From positions 1-16,376 of the forward strand of contig SPCN01000017.1 of assembly GCA_004525465.1 (NCBI GenBank): a stretch of 16,376 bases of DNA, given 5' to 3'. Numbering within the stretch: position 1 is the first letter of the stretch; each line of letters begins with the position of its first letter. Below the pieces are notes generated by a model, which did not search any database, was not told the origin of the DNA, and was given only the letters and a program-made list of their open reading frames with translations. Made by a program: the position numbers and the translations under genes. Of the stretch, positions 7,879 to 15,116 are shown piece after piece. The stretch is from Chrysiogenales bacterium. Its GTDB lineage: Bacteria; Acidobacteriota; Aminicenantia; UBA2199.

Positions 7879-7903
7879 GTAGGGGCGTCCCGGTGGGTCG
7901 CCC
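7879..7903 (+). repeat. REP-type palindrome with 5' GTAG, second copy
   Basis: GTAG (7879-7882), then stem arms GGGCGTCCC (7883-7891) and GGGTCGCCC (7895-7903) with a GGT loop; one T/T mismatch in a 9-bp stem. It shares GTAGGGGCG and the GGTCGCCC end with the copy at 6424-6447, while the tip of the hairpin differs. It lies between metK and ahcY, about 28 nt after a heptamer block. Confidence 0.75.
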
Positions 7904-7966
7904 TGCCAGCAATGGCGTAAAAGCTTGCCAGCAAATTAGGGAACAATAAAAAAACGGAGAATAAAA

Positions 7967-9394
7967 ATGAAGACAACGGACAAGGACCGCGTTCTGCCCT
8001 ACAAGATCGCCGATATTTCACTGGCTGATTGGGGTCGAAGGGAAATGGATCTGGCTCGAGCGGAAATGCCAGGACTGATGGCTATCCGCAGCAAATACGG
8101 ACCGGGCAAGCCTCTGGCCGGTTTGAAAGTTACCGGCAGCCTGCACATGACCATCCAAACAGCCATGCTGATCGAAACGCTGGTCGAACTGGGCGCCGAC
8201 GTACGCTGGGCTTCCTGCAATATTTTTTCCACCCAGGATCATGCCGCCGCCGCCATTGCCAAGGCCGGTTCCGCTGCCGTCTTCGCCTGGAAGGGGGAAT
8301 CCCTGGAGGAGTACTGGTGGTGCACCGAGCAGGCCCTGACCTGGCCCGACGGCTCCGGTCCCGACCTGATCGTCGATGATGGCGGCGACGCGACCCTGCT
8401 GGTCCACCAGGGCGTGAAGTTCGAAAAAAATTCCGGACTTATGCAAGACGCTACTCCGGAAAATAAGGAGATGGCTGTGGTCTGGCAGCGCCTGCGCGAA
8501 TCCCTGAAACGCGATCCTCAACATTGGACCCGCGTCAGCCGCAGCATCCGCGGCGTGTCAGAGGAAACAACCACCGGCGTACACCGCCTGTACCAGATGC
8601 AGGCCGAGGGCAGCCTCCTGTTCCCTGCCATCAATGTCAACGATTCGGTGACCAAATCCAAGTTCGACAACCTCTATGGCTGCCGGGAATCACTTGCTGA
8701 CGGGATCAAGCGCGCTACCGACATCATGGTGGCCGGCAAGAAGGTCGTGGTTTGCGGCTACGGCGACGTCGGCAAGGGCTGCGCCCAGTCCATGCGTGGT
8801 TTCGGCGCTAGAGTGATCATCACCGAGATAGACCCCATTTGCGCTTTGCAGGCGGCCATGGAGGGCTACGAGGTTTCTACCATGGAAGAGATGGCCGCTG
8901 TTGGAGATATTTTCATCAGCGCCACCGGCAATTGCAGCGTCATAACCGGCCGTCACATGGAGATGATGAAGAATGAAGCCATTGTTTGCAATATCGGCCA
9001 TTTTGACAGCGAGATCGACATGCACTATCTGGAAACGACTCCAGGCTGCCTGAAAATGACCATCAAACCCCAGGTGGACAAATGGACGCTGAAATCCGGA
9101 CGCTCGATCATCGTTTTAGCCGAGGGGCGCCTGGTCAACCTGGGCTGCGCCACTGGGCATCCCAGTTTCGTCATGAGCTGCAGTTTCACCAACCAGTGCC
9201 TGGCCCAGATCGAGCTGTCCAAAGGCGGGATTGAAAAAAAAGTATTCACGCTCCCCAAGCACCTTGACGAAGAAGTGGCCCGCATGCATTTGTCAGCGCT
9301 GGGAGCCCGGCTCACGATCCTGACTCCTGAACAGGCCGCCTATCTTGGTATTCCAACCCATGGTCCGTTCAAACCTGACAATTATCGCTACTGA
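7967..9394 (+). CDS. ahcY: Adenosylhomocysteinase (SAH hydrolase)
   Basis: Splits S-adenosylhomocysteine to adenosine and homocysteine with bound NAD, relieving product inhibition of methyltransferases. The 475-residue length fits the long bacterial form, which carries an insertion here at about 150-195. Visible motifs: GSLHMT with substrate-binding His60, VDDGGDATLL (136-145), SVTKSKFDNLYGC with Lys230, Asp234, Asn235 and Cys239, the NAD fold GYGDVGKG (264-271), GHPSFVMSCSFTNQ (397-410) and the conserved C-terminal end KPDNYRY that reaches into the neighbouring subunit's NAD site. The ATG at 7967 is preceded by GGAGA (7956-7960). It probably shares a transcript with metK, as no clear promoter lies between them. 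No SAH riboswitch fold was recognised in the 146-nt gap. Confidence 0.98.
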   Translation: MKTTDKDRVLPYKIADISLADWGRREMDLARAEMPGLMAIRSKYGPGKPLAGLKVTGSLHMTIQTAMLIETLVELGADVRWASCNIFSTQDHAAAAIAKAGSAAVFAWKGESLEEYWWCTEQALTWPDGSGPDLIVDDGGDATLLVHQGVKFEKNSGLMQDATPENKEMAVVWQRLRESLKRDPQHWTRVSRSIRGVSEETTTGVHRLYQMQAEGSLLFPAINVNDSVTKSKFDNLYGCRESLADGIKRATDIMVAGKKVVVCGYGDVGKGCAQSMRGFGARVIITEIDPICALQAAMEGYEVSTMEEMAAVGDIFISATGNCSVITGRHMEMMKNEAIVCNIGHFDSEIDMHYLETTPGCLKMTIKPQVDKWTLKSGRSIIVLAEGRLVNLGCATGHPSFVMSCSFTNQCLAQIELSKGGIEKKVFTLPKHLDEEVARMHLSALGARLTILTPEQAAYLGIPTHGPFKPDNYRY

Positions 9395-9404
9395 GTCCCG
9401 ACCA

Positions 9405-9439
9405 GATCCGGAGGGGTCACGGCCGAACCGGACCGGATC
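9405..9439 (+). other. Possible stem-loop after ahcY
   Basis: GATCCGG (9405-9411) and CCGGATC (9433-9439) are perfect 7-bp inverted arms around a 21-nt loop, 11 nt after the ahcY stop. No T-run follows, so an intrinsic terminator is not supported; it could be a weak mRNA 3'-end structure or chance. Confidence 0.3.
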
Positions 9440-9453
9440 CCACCGCGCTAAAC

Positions 9454-9482
9454 TTTACCAAATCTTGTTTTTCTGATATCTT
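9454..9482 (+). promoter_or_regulatory. Promoter placed for a near-leaderless HD-GYP transcript
   Basis: -35 TTTACC (9454-9459, 4/6), 17-nt spacer, extended -10 TGA-TATCTT (hexamer 9477-9482, 4/6). The predicted start at about 9489 is one nt before the ATG at 9490, and no ribosome-binding sequence is visible before either possible start. The match is moderate. Confidence 0.45.
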
Positions 9483-9489
9483 GATTAAA

Positions 9490-10572
9490 ATGTTCAAGGG
9501 AAAGATATTAATCGCCGACGACGAAAAAGACATTCGCGAACTACTGTGCGATTATCTGGAAGGCGAAGGCTATGAATGCCAGCTGGCCGCCAACGCTTTC
9601 GAAGCCCTGGAAAAATTCAAAGCCGCCGACAATTTCGATATCATTATGTCCGATATCCGCATGCCCGGAAAAACCGGTTTGGACCTGCTCGATGACATCA
9701 AGCGCCTGGACCAGGACGTGATGGTCATAATGATTTCGGCGGTCAAAGACATCGAATCGGCCATTGCCGCCATGTCCAAGGGAGCCTACGACTACGTTTC
9801 CAAGCCATTCAAACTCAACGAAGTGTCGTTTGTAGCCAACAAGGCCCTGGAAAAAAGACGCCTGGTCCTGGAAAACAAGGAATACCAGAAGCGCCTGGAA
9901 AAAATGGTCGAAGAAAGGACCTGCGAATTGAAGCAGGCCCTGGTCGAACTGGACATGACCTACAATTTTACCCTGCGGGCCATGGTTACAGCCCTGGATA
10001 CCCGCGACACCGAAACACAGGGCCATTCCCTGCGTGTTGTCCGCTTTACACTCAAACTCTCCGAATTAATGGGCATCAACGACAAGGACACATTGAAAAT
10101 TTATGAGTACGGTGCCCTGCTGCACGATATCGGCAAGATCGGTATCCCCGACGCCATATTGCGCAAACCGGCAAAACTGAGCCCCGAGGAATGGCGTATC
10201 ATGAAGAACCACCCGTCCATCGGCTACAATGTGCTGCGGCGCATCAAATTCCTGGACCCTGCCGCCCAGATCGTTCTGCACCATCATGAAGCCTTCAACG
10301 GCAGCGGCTATCCCGACGGCCTGGCCGGGGAAAGCATTCCCCTGGGAGCGAGGATATTCAATATCGCCGATGCCATCGATGCCATGACCTCGGACCGCCC
10401 CTATCAGAAAGCACTATCCTTTCAAACCGCGGCCGGAGAATTGCTGCGGTTTTCCGGCAAACAATTCGATCCCGAGATCATCAATATTTTTAATGAAATT
10501 GGCCTCGATTTCTGGATCGAAGAAAAATTGAAGATTGAGGAAATGATCAAGGAAGACCCTGATTTTTTGTAG
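9490..10572 (+). CDS. Response regulator with HD-GYP cyclic-di-GMP phosphodiesterase domain
   Basis: A 360-residue cytoplasmic two-component output protein. The N-terminal receiver (about 4-122) has the acidic pair Asp10/Asp11 in ADDE, phospho-acceptor Asp55 in SDIRMP and Lys106 in SKPF. A helical linker (about 120-155) leads to an HD-GYP domain (about 160-345) with HDIGK (His212-Asp213), HHHE (264-267) and the intact GYP at 273-275, so it should hydrolyse cyclic di-GMP when active. A TTG three codons upstream (9481) is an alternative start; neither has a Shine-Dalgarno, and the -10 position favours leaderless translation from the ATG at 9490. It lies 95 nt after ahcY on the same strand and converges on rimI. 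The hybrid kinase at 594-3059 is a possible phosphate donor, but nothing in the sequence ties them. Confidence 0.94.
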   Translation: MFKGKILIADDEKDIRELLCDYLEGEGYECQLAANAFEALEKFKAADNFDIIMSDIRMPGKTGLDLLDDIKRLDQDVMVIMISAVKDIESAIAAMSKGAYDYVSKPFKLNEVSFVANKALEKRRLVLENKEYQKRLEKMVEERTCELKQALVELDMTYNFTLRAMVTALDTRDTETQGHSLRVVRFTLKLSELMGINDKDTLKIYEYGALLHDIGKIGIPDAILRKPAKLSPEEWRIMKNHPSIGYNVLRRIKFLDPAAQIVLHHHEAFNGSGYPDGLAGESIPLGARIFNIADAIDAMTSDRPYQKALSFQTAAGELLRFSGKQFDPEIINIFNEIGLDFWIEEKLKIEEMIKEDPDFL

Positions 10573-10588
10573 CCGGCGCCCCTGCGGT

Positions 10589-11062
10589 TCACAAAACCAA
10601 TTCGTACAGCAGGGCGTCCTCCACGGGCCGGTCATAATAATCCCGGCGCCGCCCCACGCCGCGGAAGGCGAATTTCTCATACAAGTTGATAGCCGGGGTG
10701 TTATGGGCCCTCACTTCGAGTATTACTCTTTCGCTCCCCCATGAGCGGGCGGTCCGGATAAGGAACTCCATCAACTGTAAAGCATAGCCCTGCCCCTGCC
10801 AGGCCTTGGCCACGGCGATCTTGTGCAGTTCCAGCTCGACGCCAAGCCGCCAAAAAAGCAAATACCCGATCAATGCGCCGTTCGCAGAATTCTCGAACAC
10901 GAATAAATTGGAAAAACTGTTGTCCAGTTCGGCCAAAAAATACTCAAGGCGCCAGGGATTGGAAAACTGCTCGCACTCGATTTGCAGGATGGCGGGCAAG
11001 TCGGCGGCCGCGGCCTTTCTAATCAACGGCGCCGTTAGCTCTGGCCAAATTACTTTCGGCAT
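10589..11062 (-). CDS. rimI: Ribosomal-protein-alanine N-acetyltransferase-like GNAT enzyme
   Basis: A 157-residue GNAT acetyltransferase. The acetyl-CoA loop is IAVAKAWQGQGYA (Q-x-x-G-x-A form) in the middle, followed by the LEVRAHNTPAINLYEKFAFRGVGRRRDYY segment typical of RimI; the split here is LEVRAHNTPAI then NLYEKFAF. RimI acetylates the N-terminal alanine of ribosomal protein S18, and its gene is commonly beside tsaB, as here. With the ATG at 11062 the frame overlaps the end of tsaB by 44 nt; a TTG at 11026 would give a start typical of RimI (MIRKAAAAD) and an 8-nt overlap. GTAGG lies before the ATG, nothing good before the TTG, so I keep the ATG. Last gene of the operon. Confidence 0.88.
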   Translation of the reverse strand: MPKVIWPELTAPLIRKAAAADLPAILQIECEQFSNPWRLEYFLAELDNSFSNLFVFENSANGALIGYLLFWRLGVELELHKIAVAKAWQGQGYALQLMEFLIRTARSWGSERVILEVRAHNTPAINLYEKFAFRGVGRRRDYYDRPVEDALLYELVL

Positions 11063-11720
11063 CGGGCCTACGAATATAACAGGGAAGCAGTTTTTGCAGA
11101 TCGGTCGTGTACTGCCGGTTGCGGAACCGCTGCAGCGCTATTTTGCCGATCTCGCTGGCCAGAAAGTTGGAACGGTACAGCAAGTGGCATTCGCCAAAGG
11201 TGCTTTTTAAAAAGTCCCCATGACATTCGGCGCCGCTGCCGACAAAAACCTTGTCGGCAATTGGATCCAGCAGGGAGACCAGGGCGGAGACCGGCAGCAG
11301 GCAGGGCTGGACCAGTATATTTATTTCACCGTTGACAAAATTGTAGCAGCCGAGGTAGACCTCGCCTTTCCTGGCATCGATCAGCGCCACAATGTTTTTT
11401 TTCGAATCGGCAAACTTGAAAGCCAGCGCTTCCAAGGTGTTCACCGCGACCATGGGTTTTGCCGCGGCGAAATTCATCCCCTTGAGCGTGGCCAGCCCGA
11501 TGCGGATGCCGGTAAAAAGTCCGGGGCCGACGGCCACGCCGAACAGGTCGATCTGCGATATTTTCATGCCCAGCGAGCGCAGGAGAAACTCCAGGCTGGG
11601 GATCATCACGGCCGACAGATTGTCCCGCGTAGAAAAATTGTACTCCTGCAAGATCTCTTCGTCTCGCAGTACCGCGATGGAAGCATCACGCGAAGTGGTG
11701 TCAAAACACAGAAGGTTCAT
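11019..11720 (-). CDS. tsaB: tRNA threonylcarbamoyladenosine biosynthesis protein TsaB
   Basis: The 233-residue product has the ASKHA-fold start MNLLCFDTTSRDASIA and the TsaB signature GVAVGPGLFTGIRIGLATLKG (61-81 region, given here as GPGLFTGIRIGLA), then AVNTLEALA and ALIDARKGEVYLG. TsaB lacks catalysis itself; it binds TsaD and TsaE to make the t6A modification at position 37 of tRNAs that read ANN codons. The usual HSE motif of TsaB is replaced here by NLSAVM. The start ATG overlaps the stop of the preceding gene in an ATGA arrangement, indicating translational coupling, and the 3' end overlaps rimI. tsaD and tsaE are not in the window. Confidence 0.93.
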   Translation of the reverse strand: MNLLCFDTTSRDASIAVLRDEEILQEYNFSTRDNLSAVMIPSLEFLLRSLGMKISQIDLFGVAVGPGLFTGIRIGLATLKGMNFAAAKPMVAVNTLEALAFKFADSKKNIVALIDARKGEVYLGCYNFVNGEINILVQPCLLPVSALVSLLDPIADKVFVGSGAECHGDFLKSTFGECHLLYRSNFLASEIGKIALQRFRNRQYTTDLQKLLPCYIRRPDAESNLARANGAVD

Positions 11721-12139
11721 GAAAGCTTCTTTTCCATGATGACTTCACTGCCGCCGGGCAGGCATTGGAACTCGAAAGTGTCCATGTAATTCTTGATGAT
11801 CATGATGCCGCGGCCGTTGAAGGAGAGCAGACCGCAGCTGTTTATTTTATCCTCCACTTCCTTGAAGTCGACCTTGCGATCGTTTTCATCGCGGACATGG
11901 ATGCGCAGAAAGGACTTGTCCCAGATAAATTCCATATGTACAAGCTTCTCCATATCGTTGCCGTTGCCATGGACAATGGCGTTGTTGGCGGCTTCGCGCA
12001 GGGAAATTTCGATCTTGAAAAATTCATCATCACCGATGTCCAGCAATTTTTTTATGAAGCCGAGCACCAGGACGCTCAATTCGGTGTATTTCAAGTTGCT
12101 TTTAAAAGCAATGGAGATCCTGTTCTCTGTTTTTCCCAT
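11717..12139 (-). CDS. RsbW/SpoIIAB-like GHKL ATPase-fold protein (putative anti-sigma regulatory kinase)
   Basis: A 140-residue single-domain HATPase_c_2 protein. The N-box is clear (EISLREAANNAIVHGNG, with Glu49, Asn53 and His57-Gly58) and so is the G2 box with its tail (NGRGIMIIKNYMD, 108-120). The G1 box, normally DxGxGF, reads RDENDRKVDF (83-92) and has lost its glycines, so nucleotide binding or kinase activity may be altered. Relatives are serine kinases that hold sigma factors, or antagonist-controlled switch proteins. No anti-anti-sigma (STAS) or sigma gene lies nearby. The ATG at 12139 was chosen over an in-frame TTG at 12157 because the predicted transcript starts at about 12141. 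First gene of the operon with tsaB and rimI, sharing ATGA with tsaB. Confidence 0.85.
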   Translation of the reverse strand: MGKTENRISIAFKSNLKYTELSVLVLGFIKKLLDIGDDEFFKIEISLREAANNAIVHGNGNDMEKLVHMEFIWDKSFLRIHVRDENDRKVDFKEVEDKINSCGLLSFNGRGIMIIKNYMDTFEFQCLPGGSEVIMEKKLS

Positions 12140-12147
12140 CACCTGCA

Positions 12148-12176
12148 AGTATAGCAAAAAAAATAATGCTTGACTA
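12148..12176 (-). promoter_or_regulatory. Promoter for the RsbW-like/tsaB/rimI operon, near-leaderless
   Basis: Minus strand: -35 TAGTCA (12176-12171, 4/6), 17-nt spacer, extended -10 TGC-TATACT (hexamer 12153-12148, 5/6). The start would be at about 12141, two nt before the ATG at 12139. AGGTG directly abuts the ATG, too close to act as a normal ribosome site. Confidence 0.6.
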
Positions 12177-12292
12177 CAAGATGGTAATATTTCCAGCCTG
12201 ATGCTGCTGCCTAAGTAAAGCCCTTAAAACTGAAGCAACAAATCGGAAATGGTAATGATCTTTTCGCAGACATCGCTGCCTTAGCATACGAT

Positions 12293-12321
12293 TTGCAAAT
12301 GCGGTTTGAATTCGCTACAAT
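12293..12321 (+). promoter_or_regulatory. Promoter for the 461-aa unknown gene, leaderless
   Basis: -35 TTGCAA (12293-12298, 4/6), spacer exactly 17 nt, -10 TACAAT (12316-12321, 5/6). Counting from the -10 hexamer, +1 falls on the A of the ATG at 12328. No Shine-Dalgarno is present. The 188-nt divergent gap also holds an ATTTCC (12188-12193) and GGAAAT (12245-12250) pair of unknown meaning. Confidence 0.65.
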
Positions 12322-12327
12322 ATCCGC

Positions 12328-13713
12328 ATGGAAAAGAGAGAATTGGCAAACATCGGTGATTTTTTTTCAAAGGAAAGCGTCAACATGCCGCCCGAAAAGA
12401 AATGGGAGGAGATCTTCTCCGGCTGGATCGACAAGATCGACCAGGAAAAAATGATGCTCAACCTGTTCGAGCTGAAGCTGTGGTTCGAAAGCATCGAAGA
12501 GTTCAATTCCTCTTCCTACCTGGAAAACCTGGTCTTCAAGCTGCCCTCCCAGGCGGAGAGGAACTACGAATTCTATGTCTTCAGCCTCTATCAATCTTCG
12601 GCCAGGATCACCGCATTGCTCAAGGAACTGGATTTTAAAAAGGACAAGTATTTCCTCAATTTCGAAGAATTCGTCGTGGAAAAGATACTGGAAGAGAATA
12701 TGGAAAAGTCGTTTCCCAACCTGAAAGAACTCTATTCTCCCGAATCGTGGTTTTACAGCTTCCGCATCTTCCTGCAGAGTTTCCGGAACCTGCTGAGTGA
12801 GATCCTGCGCGGCGACCAGGTCTCGCAAAAAGCCTATTTGTCGATTAAAAAATTATACCACCGCGAACTTCTCAGCAATCCTTTCCTGATTTCACTTCTG
12901 AAAAAACAATTCATCCCCAAGATGGACAAGATCTATCAGCCCGACATTTCCGGGATCATCTCCACCTGCAAAGACAAGAACATCCGTAAAAACCTGGGCA
13001 TTTTCTTCATTCTCTCTTTTCGCATCCTGAAGATCAATAATTTCATTGAACTGAACCTTAACAAAAACAAGTACCTGGACATGGCCATTCCCCTGGTCCT
13101 GTCGCTGAAAAAAAACTTGGAAAGCATCATTAAATTCAACGACTCGGCCCTTTGGCAAAGTTTGCAATCCGACCCGGAGCTGAAAAAGAAGCTGGAACCG
13201 ATCGGCGAAATTTTCAAGAACCTCAAACTGGAATACAAGAAGATCAGTGACGGCGAACTGCCGGTTTATTTGGACGGGAACAGCAACAAGCTCAAAAAGA
13301 GGAGGATGATCCAGAACATTGTCATCATCGCCGATGTGGCCGTTCAAGAACTGATAGAAAGCGTGGCCCGGCTGTTCAAACCCGACATCAGCGGTAACAG
13401 TATTTTCGAAAACTATGTCTCGCGCAAGCTAAAATCCATTGAGGTCAAGAAAAAGCTGATCAAGCTGCATACCAAGATAAACGATTATTTCACCAGCAAG
13501 AGCGGCATCGCCCCCTCGGAGATTTTTTTTGACATCAACCAGTTCATGGAAACCGATCTGAACTACCTGCTGTACAAGGATTGGAATGAATTTTTAAGCT
13601 TCTACGACAACCTGAGCCGCATCAACTTTTCCGCCGAATTCGAACCCACGCTGCGGGCATTCCATTCCTTCCTGACCAGGGTGCTGAAAGAGATAGTCAG
13701 TGAGAAGAAGTAA
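12328..13713 (+). CDS. Hypothetical all-helical protein, 461 residues
   Basis: I do not recognise this protein. It has no signal peptide, no membrane segment and no motif I can name. It is rich in Lys, Glu, Leu, Phe and Asn and reads as a string of amphipathic helices throughout, with a single cysteine (STCKDK region) and a basic patch NSNKLKKRRM near residue 320. That composition fits a cytoplasmic helical-repeat scaffold rather than an enzyme, but this is inference. The reading frame is open and clean from the ATG, codon use matches the neighbours, and a good promoter lies directly before it, so it is a real gene. It is transcribed divergently from the RsbW-like/tsaB/rimI operon, and the first heptamer repeat begins at the base after its stop codon. 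Confidence 0.85.
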   Translation: MEKRELANIGDFFSKESVNMPPEKKWEEIFSGWIDKIDQEKMMLNLFELKLWFESIEEFNSSSYLENLVFKLPSQAERNYEFYVFSLYQSSARITALLKELDFKKDKYFLNFEEFVVEKILEENMEKSFPNLKELYSPESWFYSFRIFLQSFRNLLSEILRGDQVSQKAYLSIKKLYHRELLSNPFLISLLKKQFIPKMDKIYQPDISGIISTCKDKNIRKNLGIFFILSFRILKINNFIELNLNKNKYLDMAIPLVLSLKKNLESIIKFNDSALWQSLQSDPELKKKLEPIGEIFKNLKLEYKKISDGELPVYLDGNSNKLKKRRMIQNIVIIADVAVQELIESVARLFKPDISGNSIFENYVSRKLKSIEVKKKLIKLHTKINDYFTSKSGIAPSEIFFDINQFMETDLNYLLYKDWNEFLSFYDNLSRINFSAEFEPTLRAFHSFLTRVLKEIVSEKK

Positions 13714-13930
13714 AAGTTCGAAGTTCGTAGTTCGATGTTCGAAGTTAAAGAATAAAAAAAGGAATTCACCTGATATAAAAAATTCCAAGTTCCAAATTCC
13801 TAGACAAAGGAGTTGGAGATCTGTCTTTTTTCGTTTGGTCATTGGTGCTTGTGATTTGATATTTTTCTTCAGCTGCCACTTCGCCTTTTCTTCCCTCGTC
13901 ACTCGTTACGCGTCACTTGTCACTTGTCAC
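13714..13930. repeat. Composite of degenerate heptamer blocks between the unknown gene and tatA
   Basis: Four blocks in a row. 13714-13748: about four to five units of NNGTTCG, starting at the base after the stop codon. 13780-13800: three units of AARTTCC. 13834-13861: four degenerate units of NTTGGTN. 13896-13930: five units of type NYGTNAC. The spacers between blocks are 31-34 nt, about the length of a block. The last two families also occur, inverted and in the mirrored order, at 6363-6425. No ORF or RNA gene is supported in this 301-nt gap. Confidence 0.85.
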
Positions 13931-13953
13931 GGCTGCCTTGATTGTGCTATTAT
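13924..13953 (+). promoter_or_regulatory. Sigma-70-type promoter for tatA-tatC
   Basis: -35 TTGTCA (13924-13929, 5/6), 18-nt spacer, extended -10 TGC-TATTAT (hexamer 13948-13953, 5/6). The -35 is the last heptamer of the repeat block ending at 13930. Start near 13960, leader about 55 nt to the ATG at 14015. Confidence 0.7.
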
Positions 13954-14014
13954 GAACCGGTGAATCGGAAAAACAGCTTGAAATTTCAACTCCACCCATG
14001 AAGGTGACAAAAGC

Positions 14015-14374
14015 ATGTTCGGATCGATAGGCTTTCCAGAATTGCTGCTTATTTTTATCGTGGTACTGCTGGTTTTCGGCCCAAAAAAACTGCCTGAATT
14101 CGCCAAACTGCTGGGCAAAACCATCCGCGAATTCCGCTCGACGGTTGATGAGGCGAAAGCGGCGATCGAAGACGAAATCTACAAGGAAGGCATGACCTCC
14201 CAGTTGAAAGACATCGGCAAGGATGTCAAGGACGCCTTGAATATTTATGGCGATGTGGACAAATCCGTGAAGGACTTCGGCAAGGACATCAAGGACTCCC
14301 TGAACATTAACGGCCCTGGTGAAAAACCCGCCGCTGAAAACGAAAAGAGCAAAGACGATGAAAAGAACGAATGA
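14015..14374 (+). CDS. tatA: Twin-arginine translocase subunit TatA/TatB
   Basis: The 119-residue protein starts MFGSIGFPELLLIF, a single membrane helix (about 5-21), then the FGPKKLPEFAKLLGK hinge and amphipathic helix (22-50), all characteristic of TatA/TatB. The long C-terminal part contains a near-repeat of 21 residues: KDIGKDVKDALNI (65-77) returns as KDFGKDIKDSLNI (86-98), and the end is highly charged. Glu at position 9 after Pro resembles TatB, while length and a single A/B gene in the operon suggest one bifunctional TatA-type protein. The ribosome site AAGGTGA is about 8 nt upstream. tatC follows with one base between stop and start, so the two are cotranscribed and probably coupled. 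Exports folded proteins with RR signal peptides across the inner membrane. Confidence 0.93.
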   Translation: MFGSIGFPELLLIFIVVLLVFGPKKLPEFAKLLGKTIREFRSTVDEAKAAIEDEIYKEGMTSQLKDIGKDVKDALNIYGDVDKSVKDFGKDIKDSLNINGPGEKPAAENEKSKDDEKNE

Positions 14375-14375
14375 G

Positions 14376-15116
14376 ATGTCCTTTTTCGAACACTTGGGTG
14401 AGCTGCGCAAACGCATAATCTACTCCTTCGCCTTCATCCTGATTTTTTTCATCGTCTCCTGGCGCTTTGTCGACAAACTGTATTACTGGCTGTCGCTGCC
14501 TGTTCTGAAATACCTTCCCGTTCTGCCCACGGGCGAAAAGAAGCTGGCCTACACCGCCCTGGCCGAACCGTTCATGATGTATATAAAAGTGGCTTTCATC
14601 TTCTCCCTGTTTGCGGCCTCGCCGTTCATTTTCCACCAACTGTGGCTGTTCATATCCCCGGCCCTGTTTGCCAAAGAAAAGAAATGGGTGCTGCCCTTTG
14701 TCATTTTCACTACTTTCTTTTTCCTCCTGGGCGGCGCTTTCGGCTATTTCGTTGTTTTCCCCCTGGCCTGCAAATTTTTCCTGAACATCGGCAAGGACTT
14801 CACGGCCATCATCACCATCAATGAGTATTTTTCCCTGGCCTTCAGGGTTCTTTTCGGCATCGCGGCGATCTTTGAACTGCCGGTGCTGGTCTTCCTGCTG
14901 GCCAAACTGCGCATCGTCAGCGCCCGCTTCCTGATCCGCTATTTCAAGTACGCGGTGGTGGCTATATTCATCCTGGCCGCGGTCATCACCCCCACCCCGG
15001 ACATGATCACCCAGACAATGTTCGCCGTGCCCATGATTTTGCTATATTTGCTGAGCATCCTTATCGCCCGGCTGGTAAACCCCCAAAAAAAGGAAGACAA
15101 AGACGAAACCAGTTGA
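14376..15116 (+). CDS. tatC: Twin-arginine translocase subunit TatC
   Basis: A 246-residue polytopic membrane protein with six predicted helices. It begins MSFFEHLGELRKRI, the typical cytoplasmic signal-recognition start of TatC, and keeps the conserved Glu in TALAEPFMMYIKVA and the Glu-Leu-Pro in FELPVLVFLLAKL. TatC binds the RR signal peptide and gathers TatA. The start at 14376 lies one nt after the tatA stop (TGAGATG); in-frame ATGs at 14358 and 14319 would overlap tatA and add charged residues not typical of the family. No strong Shine-Dalgarno is seen before any of them, consistent with coupling to tatA. The TGA stop at 15114-15116 lies inside the first unit of the octamer repeat that starts at 15112. 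Confidence 0.95.
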   Translation: MSFFEHLGELRKRIIYSFAFILIFFIVSWRFVDKLYYWLSLPVLKYLPVLPTGEKKLAYTALAEPFMMYIKVAFIFSLFAASPFIFHQLWLFISPALFAKEKKWVLPFVIFTTFFFLLGGAFGYFVVFPLACKFFLNIGKDFTAIITINEYFSLAFRVLFGIAAIFELPVLVFLLAKLRIVSARFLIRYFKYAVVAIFILAAVITPTPDMITQTMFAVPMILLYLLSILIARLVNPQKKEDKDETS

